Positions 1 to 5,259 of a DNA stretch of 14,190 bases are shown piece by piece. A model generated the notes under the pieces. It worked only from the letters and a program-made list of their open reading frames with translations, searched no databases and had not been told where the DNA came from. A program made the translations under genes and the position numbers. Position 1 is the first letter of the stretch; each line of letters opens with the position of its first letter. This stretch comes from an archaeon (GTDB lineage: Archaea > Micrarchaeota > Micrarchaeia > Anstonellales > Bilamarchaeaceae). The stretch lies in assembly GCA_020052325.1 (NCBI GenBank), contig JAGVPF010000038.1, forward strand, positions 1 through 14,190, read 5' to 3'.

Positions 1-1129
1 CCTCGGTCGGGTCGCCTATTATCCCCCAGCTTCCATCCTCCTCCTTCAGGGTTGCGCCGTTGCACAGCACCCCGGCCTTCATCAGCGATTTCAATTCCCC
101 ATCCGGCTCAACCTTATCCGTTGCGATTGAAAATCCGCCCTTCGGCTCATACCCCGAGCCTTCCACATCCACAACCCTTCCTCCCGCGAGCACCTTCCGC
201 ACGGTCATCTCGTTCCTGGTCAGGGTGCCCGTCTTATCCGTACAAATAACATCCGCACATCCAAGCGTCTCCACCGATTTCAGCTTTTTCACTATCGAGT
301 TCCTGCGGCTCATTCTCTGCACGCCCACCGCGAGCGTAACCACAACCACTGCAGGAAGGCCCTCGGGTATCGCCGCAACCGCCAGGCTCACCGAAACCAG
401 GAACATGCCCAGGGGTTCAAAGCCCCTAAAAATCCCGATAAGGAAAATGAATGCGCAAAGAACCAACACGCCCAGCCCTATCTGGTGCCCCATCTTCTCC
501 AGGCCCACTTCCAATGGAGTCCGTTCCTTCTTCACGGTCTGCACCAGCTCGGTTATCCCCCCCATCCGGGTTCGCATTCCCGTAGCCTCAACAACCATCT
601 TTCCCTTTCCGGCAGCGATCACCGTTCCCATGAATGCGCCGTCCTTCCCAGCTTCCTTATGCGATGGAACGCTCTCCCCGCTCAGAGCCGCCTCATCCGC
701 CGCGAGACTGAAGGATTCCACCACCCTCCCGTCCGCAGGCACCCTGTCCCCGGCCTCAAGCAGCACCAGGTCCCCGGGGATTATTTCCCGCGCATCAACC
801 ACCACGACCTTCCCGTCCCGAATGACTCTTGCCGTGGGGGAGACCATTTTCTTCAGCGCTTCAAAAGATTTTTCTGCCCGGTACTCCTGTATGAAGCCCA
901 GCACCCCCTGCAGGACCACTATCGCCATTATTATTGCCGCATCCAGCATCTCATCCAGCATCGCGGCCACAACCGCGGCGGCTATTAGCAGCAAAACAAG
1001 GAAATTCGTAAAGCTCCTGATGAATTTGACTGCAATGTGCTCCCCTTTCTTCTCAACAAGCTCGTTAGGGCCGTGCTCCGCAAACAGTTCCTTCGCCCTT
1101 GCGCTTGTGAGGCCTCTGCTCCCAACCAT
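1..1129 (-). CDS. P2-type cation-transporting ATPase, N-terminal part (cut by window edge)
   Basis: Membrane pump that couples ATP hydrolysis to cation export; the sequence is closest in style to Ca2+ (SERCA/PMR1-like) P2 ATPases. The visible 376 residues contain an N-terminal cation-ATPase domain (GPNEL at 20-24), a first hydrophobic hairpin (about 42-80), the actuator domain with SGES at 150-153 (the TGES equivalent), a second hairpin (about 216-270) with PEGLP at 255-259 that supplies a Ca-type ligand Glu, and the phosphorylation motif DKTGTLT at 298-304 (Asp298 is phosphorylated). It is cut at GDPTE in the nucleotide-binding domain. The start at 1129 is chosen because a T-rich box A lies about 27 nt upstream (1154-1160); there is no Shine-Dalgarno. 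The frame is open further upstream (ALADLLID-like residues before Met) without another ATG, so a rare-codon start is possible. Transported ion is inferred, not shown. Confidence 0.93.
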   Translation of the reverse strand, partial: MVGSRGLTSARAKELFAEHGPNELVEKKGEHIAVKFIRSFTNFLVLLLIAAAVVAAMLDEMLDAAIIMAIVVLQGVLGFIQEYRAEKSFEALKKMVSPTARVIRDGKVVVVDAREIIPGDLVLLEAGDRVPADGRVVESFSLAADEAALSGESVPSHKEAGKDGAFMGTVIAAGKGKMVVEATGMRTRMGGITELVQTVKKERTPLEVGLEKMGHQIGLGVLVLCAFIFLIGIFRGFEPLGMFLVSVSLAVAAIPEGLPAVVVVTLAVGVQRMSRRNSIVKKLKSVETLGCADVICTDKTGTLTRNEMTVRKVLAGGRVVDVEGSGYEPKGGFSIATDKVEPDGELKSLMKAGVLCNGATLKEEDGSWGIIGDPTE

Positions 1130-1153
1130 GTCTATCAGTAAATCTGCAAGTGC

Positions 1154-1160
1154 ATAAAAA
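1154..1160 (-). promoter_or_regulatory. Putative box A (TATA) of the P-type ATPase gene
   Basis: On the minus strand the sequence reads TTTTTAT, centred about 28 nt before the ATG at 1129. That spacing predicts a leaderless or nearly leaderless mRNA. A second A/T-rich stretch (TAAAAAATATT at 1215-1225) could serve as an alternative promoter with a longer leader. Confidence 0.45.
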
Positions 1161-1330
1161 GCCGTCGAGTTTATCTATGCCACGGATTGTCTTTCAGCGG
1201 ATTTTGCAGTTCGGCAATATTTTTTAGCTGTATGAAGTAAACAATTCGATAGGCGAGATTTCACCTTTTCTTTCAACGTTAAACTTCAATCGGCTAAACA
1301 GTTACTGCTGACGAGTGGAGGCTATAATTA

Positions 1331-1348
1331 TTAAAAAGTGCCGCACTT
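1331..1348 (-). terminator. Hairpin plus T-run after the FKBP gene
   Basis: On the minus strand a 5-bp stem (AAGTG/CACTT with loop CGG) overlaps the stop codon at 1347-1349 and is followed directly by a run of five T. This fits an archaeal T-run terminator. The following 1130-1330 holds the upstream region of the ATPase gene and no gene I can support. Confidence 0.5.
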
Positions 1349-2255
1349 ATCCGAGCCCGGGCACCGCGTCAATCAGGGTCACGTTGAAATACAGCGTCTC
1401 GTTTGCAAGGGCGTGGTTGGAGTCGAGCGTGATGTTCTGGCCGGTCTTGTCCAGAACTGTGTAGCGCGTCGGCTGCCCGGTCGCAGGGTCGGCAAGCGAA
1501 TATGTGCTGTTGACGTTCAGCAGGAGCTCTATTGTCGATGTGAAATTGGAGGATGAAACGACCTGCTGCGGCATGTTCATGTACCTGAAGGACGTTCCGG
1601 GCGTGGCAAGCGACAGGTAGAAAAGCGTGACATTCTCATCGTTGACATCCTGCGCGAAGACCGTGCCAAAGGGCGAATCGAACCCCGTGCCGTTTGCTAT
1701 GGACAGGTTCCGCTCGGTGAAATATGACCTCGGGACGGTTTCGTAGAGGCTCTTCTCGTAATAGCGCGGGACGATGATTATCTTTTTCGCATCGTAAGGG
1801 CCGTATCCCCTTGCGGGGTCCACGCTGAAAGTGATGGTTTCGTTGATTCTCGTGCCTATCATGTTGGTTACGAAGCCGTCTATGACGCCCTTGTTGAAAA
1901 GGACGGTAAAGGTGAATGGCTTGTACGTCCTAAGCGGACTGTACATTCCGGATTCGTTGGCAAGCGTCGCATTGTTCGTGTCGTACAGCTTGCCGCCGAT
2001 ATATAGCGAATACATGACGGAAACGTTGTCCCCGAGGCTGACCGAATAATCCGATGCGAGCGGCTTCGGGCCAGCGGTCGCATTCGTGCCGGTGCTTGCG
2101 TTCGACAGGTTCGCCGGCGGAGCTGTAGGCTGCGAAACAGAGCCGTTTAGCGTGTTCATCGTCGGCTGGGTGTTCGTGGCATTCCCATCTGGGGGCGGGT
2201 TGATGCACCCGAACAGCAGAAGGCCGATTACCGCGAATATGATGATGTTCCGCAT
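1347..2255 (-). CDS. Lipoprotein-type FKBP/SlyD-like peptidyl-prolyl isomerase
   Basis: Predicted cell-surface prolyl isomerase or chaperone of 302 aa. A signal peptide ends in a lipobox (LLLFGC, Cys17), followed by a Ser/Thr/Asn/Pro-rich linker (18-66). The FKBP core is at about 72-163, with the GDNVSVMYSLYI strand, YDTNN, VIDGF and ARGYGPYDAKK. A large insert (about 164-270) sits where archaeal FKBPs and SlyD carry the insert-in-flap domain. The fold is closed by the characteristic last strand (DSNHALANETLYFNV, about 278-292). About 17 N-x-S/T sequons are scattered along the chain, suggesting heavy N-glycosylation of an exported protein. The start at 2255 is preceded by GAGGTGA (2261-2267) at 5-nt spacing; an out-of-frame ATG at 2259 is ignored. 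Family assignment is firm. PPIase activity is inferred, and the long insert suggests substrate binding. Confidence 0.88.
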   Translation of the reverse strand: MRNIIIFAVIGLLLFGCINPPPDGNATNTQPTMNTLNGSVSQPTAPPANLSNASTGTNATAGPKPLASDYSVSLGDNVSVMYSLYIGGKLYDTNNATLANESGMYSPLRTYKPFTFTVLFNKGVIDGFVTNMIGTRINETITFSVDPARGYGPYDAKKIIIVPRYYEKSLYETVPRSYFTERNLSIANGTGFDSPFGTVFAQDVNDENVTLFYLSLATPGTSFRYMNMPQQVVSSSNFTSTIELLLNVNSTYSLADPATGQPTRYTVLDKTGQNITLDSNHALANETLYFNVTLIDAVPGLG

Positions 2256-2260
2256 TCATT

Positions 2261-2267
2261 TCACCTC
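2261..2267 (-). promoter_or_regulatory. Shine-Dalgarno of the FKBP gene
   Basis: GAGGTGA on the minus strand lies 5 nt before ATG 2255 and decides between two overlapping ATGs. It implies a leadered mRNA, unlike several genes nearby. Its box A may be TTTTTTTCTTTATC (2337-2350), which also serves as the T-run of the tRNA transcript. Confidence 0.6.
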
Positions 2268-2279
2268 AGGTTTTACTTC

Positions 2280-2319
2280 GGGGGATTCCGCGGGGGAAAC
2301 CGGCCGGGGGATTCGGGGG
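2280..2319 (+). other. Four-tract G-run motif (possible G-quadruplex)
   Basis: Four runs of five G (2280-2284, 2292-2296, 2306-2310, 2315-2319) are separated by 7, 9 and 4 nt, with GGGGGATTC repeated twice. The G-rich strand is opposite to the FKBP mRNA, so the 5' leader of that mRNA is C-rich. Confidence 0.6.
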
Positions 2320-2343
2320 ACGGCAGTCTCCCGCTCGATAAAG

Positions 2344-2350
2344 AAAAAAA
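2344..2350 (-). terminator. T7 run ending the tRNA-Trp transcript
   Basis: On the minus strand the trailer ends CCCCA followed by seven T. A T-run of this kind is the usual archaeal termination signal. It directly follows a hairpin-rich trailer. Confidence 0.6.
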
Positions 2351-2360
2351 TGGGGTAGTC

Positions 2361-2378
2361 GTGAACCTTCGGGTTCAC
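2361..2378 (-). other. Trailer hairpin downstream of tRNA-Trp
   Basis: A perfect 7-bp stem GTGAACC/GGTTCAC closed by a four-base loop (CGAA on the minus strand, TTCG on the plus strand). It can be enclosed by an outer stem formed by 2384-2391 and 2348-2355 (AAATGGGG with CCCCATTT), giving a long terminator-proximal hairpin. Confidence 0.65.
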
Positions 2379-2383
2379 TTTCC

Positions 2384-2404
2384 CCCCATTTCTTCGAAAT
2401 GGGG
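2384..2404 (-). other. Hairpin capturing the tRNA 3' end
   Basis: On the minus strand CCCCATTTC (2404-2396, which includes tRNA positions 69-73) is followed after GAA by its perfect complement GAAATGGGG (2392-2384), giving 9 bp with a 3-nt loop. It is incompatible with the tRNA acceptor stem. Its second strand can alternatively pair with 2348-2355. Confidence 0.65.
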
Positions 2405-2413
2405 TCACGGAGA

Positions 2414-2456
2414 TTTCCTGCGCCTTAGATTTCCATTCAGGAATTCAGGGGGCGCT
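2414..2456 (-). other. T-loop intron of tRNA-Trp (43 nt, about position 59/60)
   Basis: The intron interrupts the T loop after TTCGAA. It is built as bulge-helix-bulge. The outer helix is the T stem itself. Three-nt bulges (AAA and AAT) flank a short central helix (T54-A, T55-G, C56-G plus one mismatch). The inner helix is GCGCC/GGCGC (2455-2451 with 2424-2420). Cutting after the second base of each bulge restores a seven-base T loop. Confidence 0.85.
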
Positions 2457-2477
2457 TTCGAACTCCGATATGCAGGT

Positions 2478-2517
2478 ATCTACGGCCACTTTGCCTTCCA
2501 TCGCTGGAAGGCGGGAT
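2478..2517 (-). other. Anticodon-loop intron of tRNA-Trp (40 nt, position 37/38)
   Basis: The intron lies at the canonical archaeal site, one base 3' of the anticodon, and carries an 8-bp hairpin GCCTTCCA/TGGAAGGC with loop GCGA (2512-2493). A bulge-helix-bulge can be drawn with bulges AGA and ATA and a central helix CTCC/GTAG that has one mismatch, so the splice motif is relaxed. It is too short for the C/D-box guide RNA found in euryarchaeal tRNA-Trp introns, and I see no C box. Confidence 0.85.
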
Positions 2518-2571
2518 CTGGAGCCTGCCGTACTACCAGGTTATACTATAACCCCATGTTGATGGGTGTAG

Positions 2572-2591
2572 GCTTGAACCCCTGTTCAAGC
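2572..2591 (-). other. Leader hairpin 2 upstream of tRNA-Trp
   Basis: Perfect 8-bp inverted repeat GCTTGAAC/GTTCAAGC around a four-base loop, 17 nt upstream of the tRNA 5' end. It is preceded at 2600-2593 by GGGGTTAT, an exact copy of the first eight bases of the tRNA. Confidence 0.65.
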
Positions 2592-2606
2592 GATAACCCC
2601 ACGATA

Positions 2607-2636
2607 CAGTCCTCGAACTAGTTGGATTCGAGGCTG
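2607..2636 (-). other. Leader hairpin 1 at the predicted 5' end of the tRNA transcript
   Basis: CAG-CCTCGAA pairs with TTCGAGG-A-CTG: ten base pairs with a single bulged base and a nine-base loop. The predicted start of transcription (about 26 nt from the box A at 2656-2665) falls at its base. Confidence 0.6.
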
Positions 2637-2655
2637 ACTTATTGCTCGTTCACGG

Positions 2656-2665
2656 TTTATATTAA
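2656..2665 (-). promoter_or_regulatory. Putative box A for the tRNA-Trp transcript
   Basis: The minus strand reads TTAATATAAA with GCGCAA just upstream as a possible BRE. It is the nearest TATA-like element upstream of the tRNA and would give a leader of about 80 nt. The element is nearly symmetric (TTTATATTAA on the plus strand), so it could also act toward pyrF. Confidence 0.5.
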
Positions 2666-2690
2666 TTGCGCAATCCTGCGGTTTCCAAAA

Positions 2691-2699
2691 TAATATAAA
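2691..2699 (+). promoter_or_regulatory. Putative box A of pyrF
   Basis: TAATATAAA is centred 26 nt upstream of the pyrF ATG at 2721, predicting a leaderless mRNA. No Shine-Dalgarno is present, which agrees. Confidence 0.65.
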
Positions 2700-2720
2700 C
2701 ATCGGACGAGAGAGCATGCC

Positions 2721-3533
2721 ATGGACGCGCGGCAAATGCTTGTAAATTCTGCAAAGGAGAGAAAGACCATACTGTGTTTCGGCATCGACCCTGACATGCA
2801 GAAAATCGAGGCGGCAATCGGCCACGGGAAGACCGCGGAGCAGACCATCACGCCGTATTTCCACCCTATAATAGAGAGGCTCCTGGATGAGAACGCAATT
2901 TCGGCGCTGAAACCAAATTACGCCTATTTCGCGCAATACGGTTTCGAAGGGCTTTATGCGCTCGAGGACATCATCTCGCATTACCGCGGGAAGGTGCCCA
3001 TAATCCTTGATGGGAAGCGCGGGGACATCGGGAAGAGCAGCGAGGCGTACGCACGCGAGGCATACGATTTCTGGGGAGCGGACGCAGTGACCATCAGCCC
3101 GTACATGGGCGAGGACTCTGTTAAGCCGTTCGTGCGCGAGGGAAAGCTCGCCTATATGCTTTGCCGGACCTCGAACCCGGGCGCGAAGGACTTTGAGGAA
3201 CTGAAGACGGCTGGCGGAAAGGCCGTGTTTGAGCACGTTGCCGCCAAGGCCGTGGAATGGAAAACAGGCCTGGTGGTCGGGGCGACCAGCGACGCGATTA
3301 AGAAGCTTGCCAAAGCCACAAAGAACGAGGTGCCTTTCCTGATTCCGGGCATCGGCAGCCAGGGCGGCGACCTTGGGATGGTTATGGATGCGATAAAGGC
3401 GAATCCGCACATCCACCGCATCAACGCATCTTCATCAATCGCTTATGCGTACCAGAAGGCGGGCGGGAAGCCTGCTGAGGCGGCAGCGAAAGAGGCCGAA
3501 AAACTGAACGCGACGATACGGAAATATATGTAG
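2721..3533 (+). CDS. pyrF: Orotidine-5'-phosphate decarboxylase (long, PyrF type 2)
   Basis: Catalyses decarboxylation of OMP to UMP, the last step of de novo pyrimidine synthesis, in the cytoplasm. The 270-aa protein has the signatures of the long OMPDC subfamily: FGIDPD (20-25), ALKPNYAYF (62-70), the catalytic DGKRGDIG (97-104, with Asp97, Lys99 and Asp102), ISPYMG and the phosphate-gripping PGIGSQGGD near residue 214. Together with Lys64 these make up the expected Asp/Lys network. The type-2 form is about 40-50 aa longer than the compact type common in methanogens. The ATG at 2721 fits the box A at 2691-2699; another ATG at 2716 is out of frame. It stands alone, flanked by the tRNA upstream (opposite strand) and a convergent gene downstream. 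Confidence 0.95.
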   Translation: MDARQMLVNSAKERKTILCFGIDPDMQKIEAAIGHGKTAEQTITPYFHPIIERLLDENAISALKPNYAYFAQYGFEGLYALEDIISHYRGKVPIILDGKRGDIGKSSEAYAREAYDFWGADAVTISPYMGEDSVKPFVREGKLAYMLCRTSNPGAKDFEELKTAGGKAVFEHVAAKAVEWKTGLVVGATSDAIKKLAKATKNEVPFLIPGIGSQGGDLGMVMDAIKANPHIHRINASSSIAYAYQKAGGKPAEAAAKEAEKLNATIRKYM

Positions 3534-3580
3534 AGGAAGCGCATGCGGGGAAGCGTGCACGGAACTGGCAGCTTCCATAG

Positions 3581-5209
3581 TCAGAGCTTCAGTTTCTCGA
3601 GCATCGACGCTATCAATGCCCAGTTCACGATAATCGCGTAGATGGCGAGCAGGAATAAAAGCAGGTATAGAACCCGCATCGGCTTCTTTGCAAGATATTT
3701 ATGGAGCGACTTCAGCGGCTTTACGATAAGCGCGCCGAAAACCATGCCTGCGGCTTTGATGAGGAACTGGAGGAGCTTGAGGAGGCCGCCGAGTGTGGTG
3801 TCGAGTATCGAGGGGCCTGTTTTCTTCACGACCTTTCTCTCGATGACGACTTCCTTTATCACTTCCTTCATCCTGACCCGCTGGACCTGAGGAGTCGGGG
3901 GAGGTTTTTGAGCCTGGGCAACGGGTTTCGCGCTGGCTGCCGGTCTTGGCGCCTGGAAAACGATTTGCCTGGCTTTCGGGGGCGCTTCCTTCTTCGCGTA
4001 CTTTTTGAGAAGCTCCAGGTCTGATGCTTTCCGAAGCACCGCATCCGGGACGACGCTCATAGTCGTCGCGGGGGCGAACACGCGGACCTGCACCGGAGCG
4101 GTCTGGTTGCCCCCATCGGCAAGAGTTGAAAGGAGGGCGGTGCCGGGCGGCAAAGACTTGAGCGCTTCCATTATGTCGAATCCTGATTTCGGGAATGATT
4201 TCGAAAGCGCCTTGAGGCGCGCGTTCCCCTTTTCTGTCATAGGCTTCTGGGAGAAGATGATTTTGGTCGAAAGCTGGCCGAGGATTTCATCCGGTATGTC
4301 CGTGACATCCTGCGTAACGAAAAACACCGATACGCCTTTCGAGCGTATCTGCTTCAGCATCGTCACCATCAAATCGCGGAGCGACTTGTTCGCATCCTTG
4401 AAGAGATAGTGGGCCTCGTCGAAGAAAATCACGAACTCGGGCTTGTCCACGTCCCCAACTTCCGGAAGCTGCGAGAAAAGCTTCTGGAGGAGGAACGCCG
4501 GGGCCATCGTGACCGCCATGTCCGCCCTTGCATCGGAGAGGTTCAGCACGTTTAGGCCGCCCAAATCCTCGAGCCGGACCGATGGCTTTCCGAACATCCG
4601 CTCGAGGCCAGATTCCTGCAATGCGATGATTTTCCGCTGGATGACGGATATGCTCGATGGGCTGATGCCACGCTGGTTGGTAGTCACAAGCGTGTCCAGG
4701 ACGTCGAGAAGCTGCTCCGGAGTATCGAGTGGAATCGAGTTTTTTTTCGCGTATGAGAAAGCTATGGCGAGGTGGCTCTCCTGAGTCGGATTCAGCGAAA
4801 GTAACCGGGAGAACAGGACGCTGCCGACGCTGCTGACCGAAAACCGGAACGGGATGAAGCGTTCGCTCGCGCTCCAGTAATTGACGCCAAACGCCTTGGG
4901 CTCGAATGGAGCAAGCCCGTTACGCTCGTTCCATTTCGCCTCGGTTTCGGATGGCTCTCCGTCCGGCTCTGCCGGCTCGAATGCCTGCGCGCAAAAACCG
5001 CTCGCGTCGCCCTTCACATCGGAAACGAACACGGGCACGCCTGACTCCGCAAGCTGCTCGGCCAATACCTGCATAGCCCTGCTTTTCCCGGTGCCTGTGC
5101 TGCCGGCTATGATTCCATGGCGTGTAAGGTAGTGGAATGGGATACCGCATACGGCCCCTTCCGCCTCGCCCAAAGCAAGCACGGAGGGCGTTTCTTCGTC
5201 TTTTGTCAT
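3581..5209 (-). CDS. HerA-like ATPase (DUF853) with C-terminal membrane anchor
   Basis: P-loop ATPase of the HerA/FtsK-like group matching the DUF853 (YjgR-type) branch. With the start at 5209 it is 542 aa: Walker A GSTGTGKS (36-43), Walker B VIFFDEAH (about 260-267), a sensor-like FFVTQD (296-301) and an arginine-containing C-terminal core. A Pro/Ala/Lys-rich linker (about 409-444), an amphipathic stretch (about 471-501) and one strong transmembrane helix (about 513-537) follow. Walker A is the only part close to the N terminus, as expected. The start at 5209 is preferred over the in-frame ATG at 5242 because the latter abuts the shared TATA element. The 5209 ATG lies 26 nt from that element's centre. 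Role unknown; DNA translocation and membrane tethering are inferences. It is divergent from the 5260 gene. Confidence 0.85.
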   Translation of the reverse strand: MTKDEETPSVLALGEAEGAVCGIPFHYLTRHGIIAGSTGTGKSRAMQVLAEQLAESGVPVFVSDVKGDASGFCAQAFEPAEPDGEPSETEAKWNERNGLAPFEPKAFGVNYWSASERFIPFRFSVSSVGSVLFSRLLSLNPTQESHLAIAFSYAKKNSIPLDTPEQLLDVLDTLVTTNQRGISPSSISVIQRKIIALQESGLERMFGKPSVRLEDLGGLNVLNLSDARADMAVTMAPAFLLQKLFSQLPEVGDVDKPEFVIFFDEAHYLFKDANKSLRDLMVTMLKQIRSKGVSVFFVTQDVTDIPDEILGQLSTKIIFSQKPMTEKGNARLKALSKSFPKSGFDIMEALKSLPPGTALLSTLADGGNQTAPVQVRVFAPATTMSVVPDAVLRKASDLELLKKYAKKEAPPKARQIVFQAPRPAASAKPVAQAQKPPPTPQVQRVRMKEVIKEVVIERKVVKKTGPSILDTTLGGLLKLLQFLIKAAGMVFGALIVKPLKSLHKYLAKKPMRVLYLLLFLLAIYAIIVNWALIASMLEKLKL

Positions 5210-5230
5210 CGGATTGAGTCTGCAATCAGG

Positions 5231-5239
5231 ATTTTTAAT
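5231..5239. promoter_or_regulatory. Shared bidirectional box A
   Basis: ATTTTTAAT (ATTAAAAAT on the other strand) is centred 25 nt from ATG 5260 (+) and 26 nt from ATG 5209 (-). A single near-palindromic TATA element could thus position both divergent, leaderless transcripts. Confidence 0.55.
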
Positions 5240-5259
5240 CATGAGCGAGAAGGAGCAAT

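Larger units (their letters stand above)
2400..2555 (-). tRNA. tRNA-Trp (anticodon CCA) with two introns
   Basis: After removing two introns a complete 73-nt tRNA forms. Exons on the minus strand are 2555-2518, 2477-2457 and 2413-2400. The acceptor GGGGTTA pairs with TGACCCC, with A73 as discriminator; CCA is not encoded. The D arm is GTAT/GTAC with A14, G18G19 and A21. The anticodon arm is GCAGG/CCTGC with loop CTCCAGA (anticodon at 2521-2519). The variable loop is ATAT, so A15-U48 can form the Levitt pair. The T arm is CGGAG/CTCCG with loop TTCGAAT. Every stem pairs fully, with only two G-U wobbles. Removing the introns changes an unfoldable sequence into a textbook tRNA, so the call does not depend on any single motif. 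Intron edges are uncertain by one base because of repeated A residues. Confidence 0.95.

Noticed and set aside
60..1157. A 365-residue open frame on the plus strand across the P-type ATPase
   Set aside because: It lies fully antisense to a gene with DKTGTLT, PEGLP and SGES motifs; its translation is Ser/Thr/Pro-rich with no recognisable domain, typical of a shadow frame.
2478..2517. A C/D-box guide RNA inside the anticodon-loop intron, as in euryarchaeal tRNA-Trp
   Set aside because: The intron is only 40 nt, has no C box or D box, and is mostly one hairpin.
2400..2600. A larger tRNA using the outer GGGGTTAT (2600) and the trailer CTACCCCA as acceptor
   Set aside because: Only GGGGT/ACCCC pairs and the D arm lacks the conserved bases, whereas the inner copy gives a perfect tRNA.
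2344..2640. SRP (7S) RNA or RNase P RNA as the source of the hairpins around 2.4-2.6 kb
   Set aside because: None of the conserved helix 8 or P4 core motifs is present, and the spliced tRNA-Trp explains the central part.
2586..3416. A 276-residue open frame on the minus strand over pyrF
   Set aside because: Antisense to the full-length OMP decarboxylase and running into the tRNA leader; composition (Arg/His/Cys-rich) is that of a shadow.
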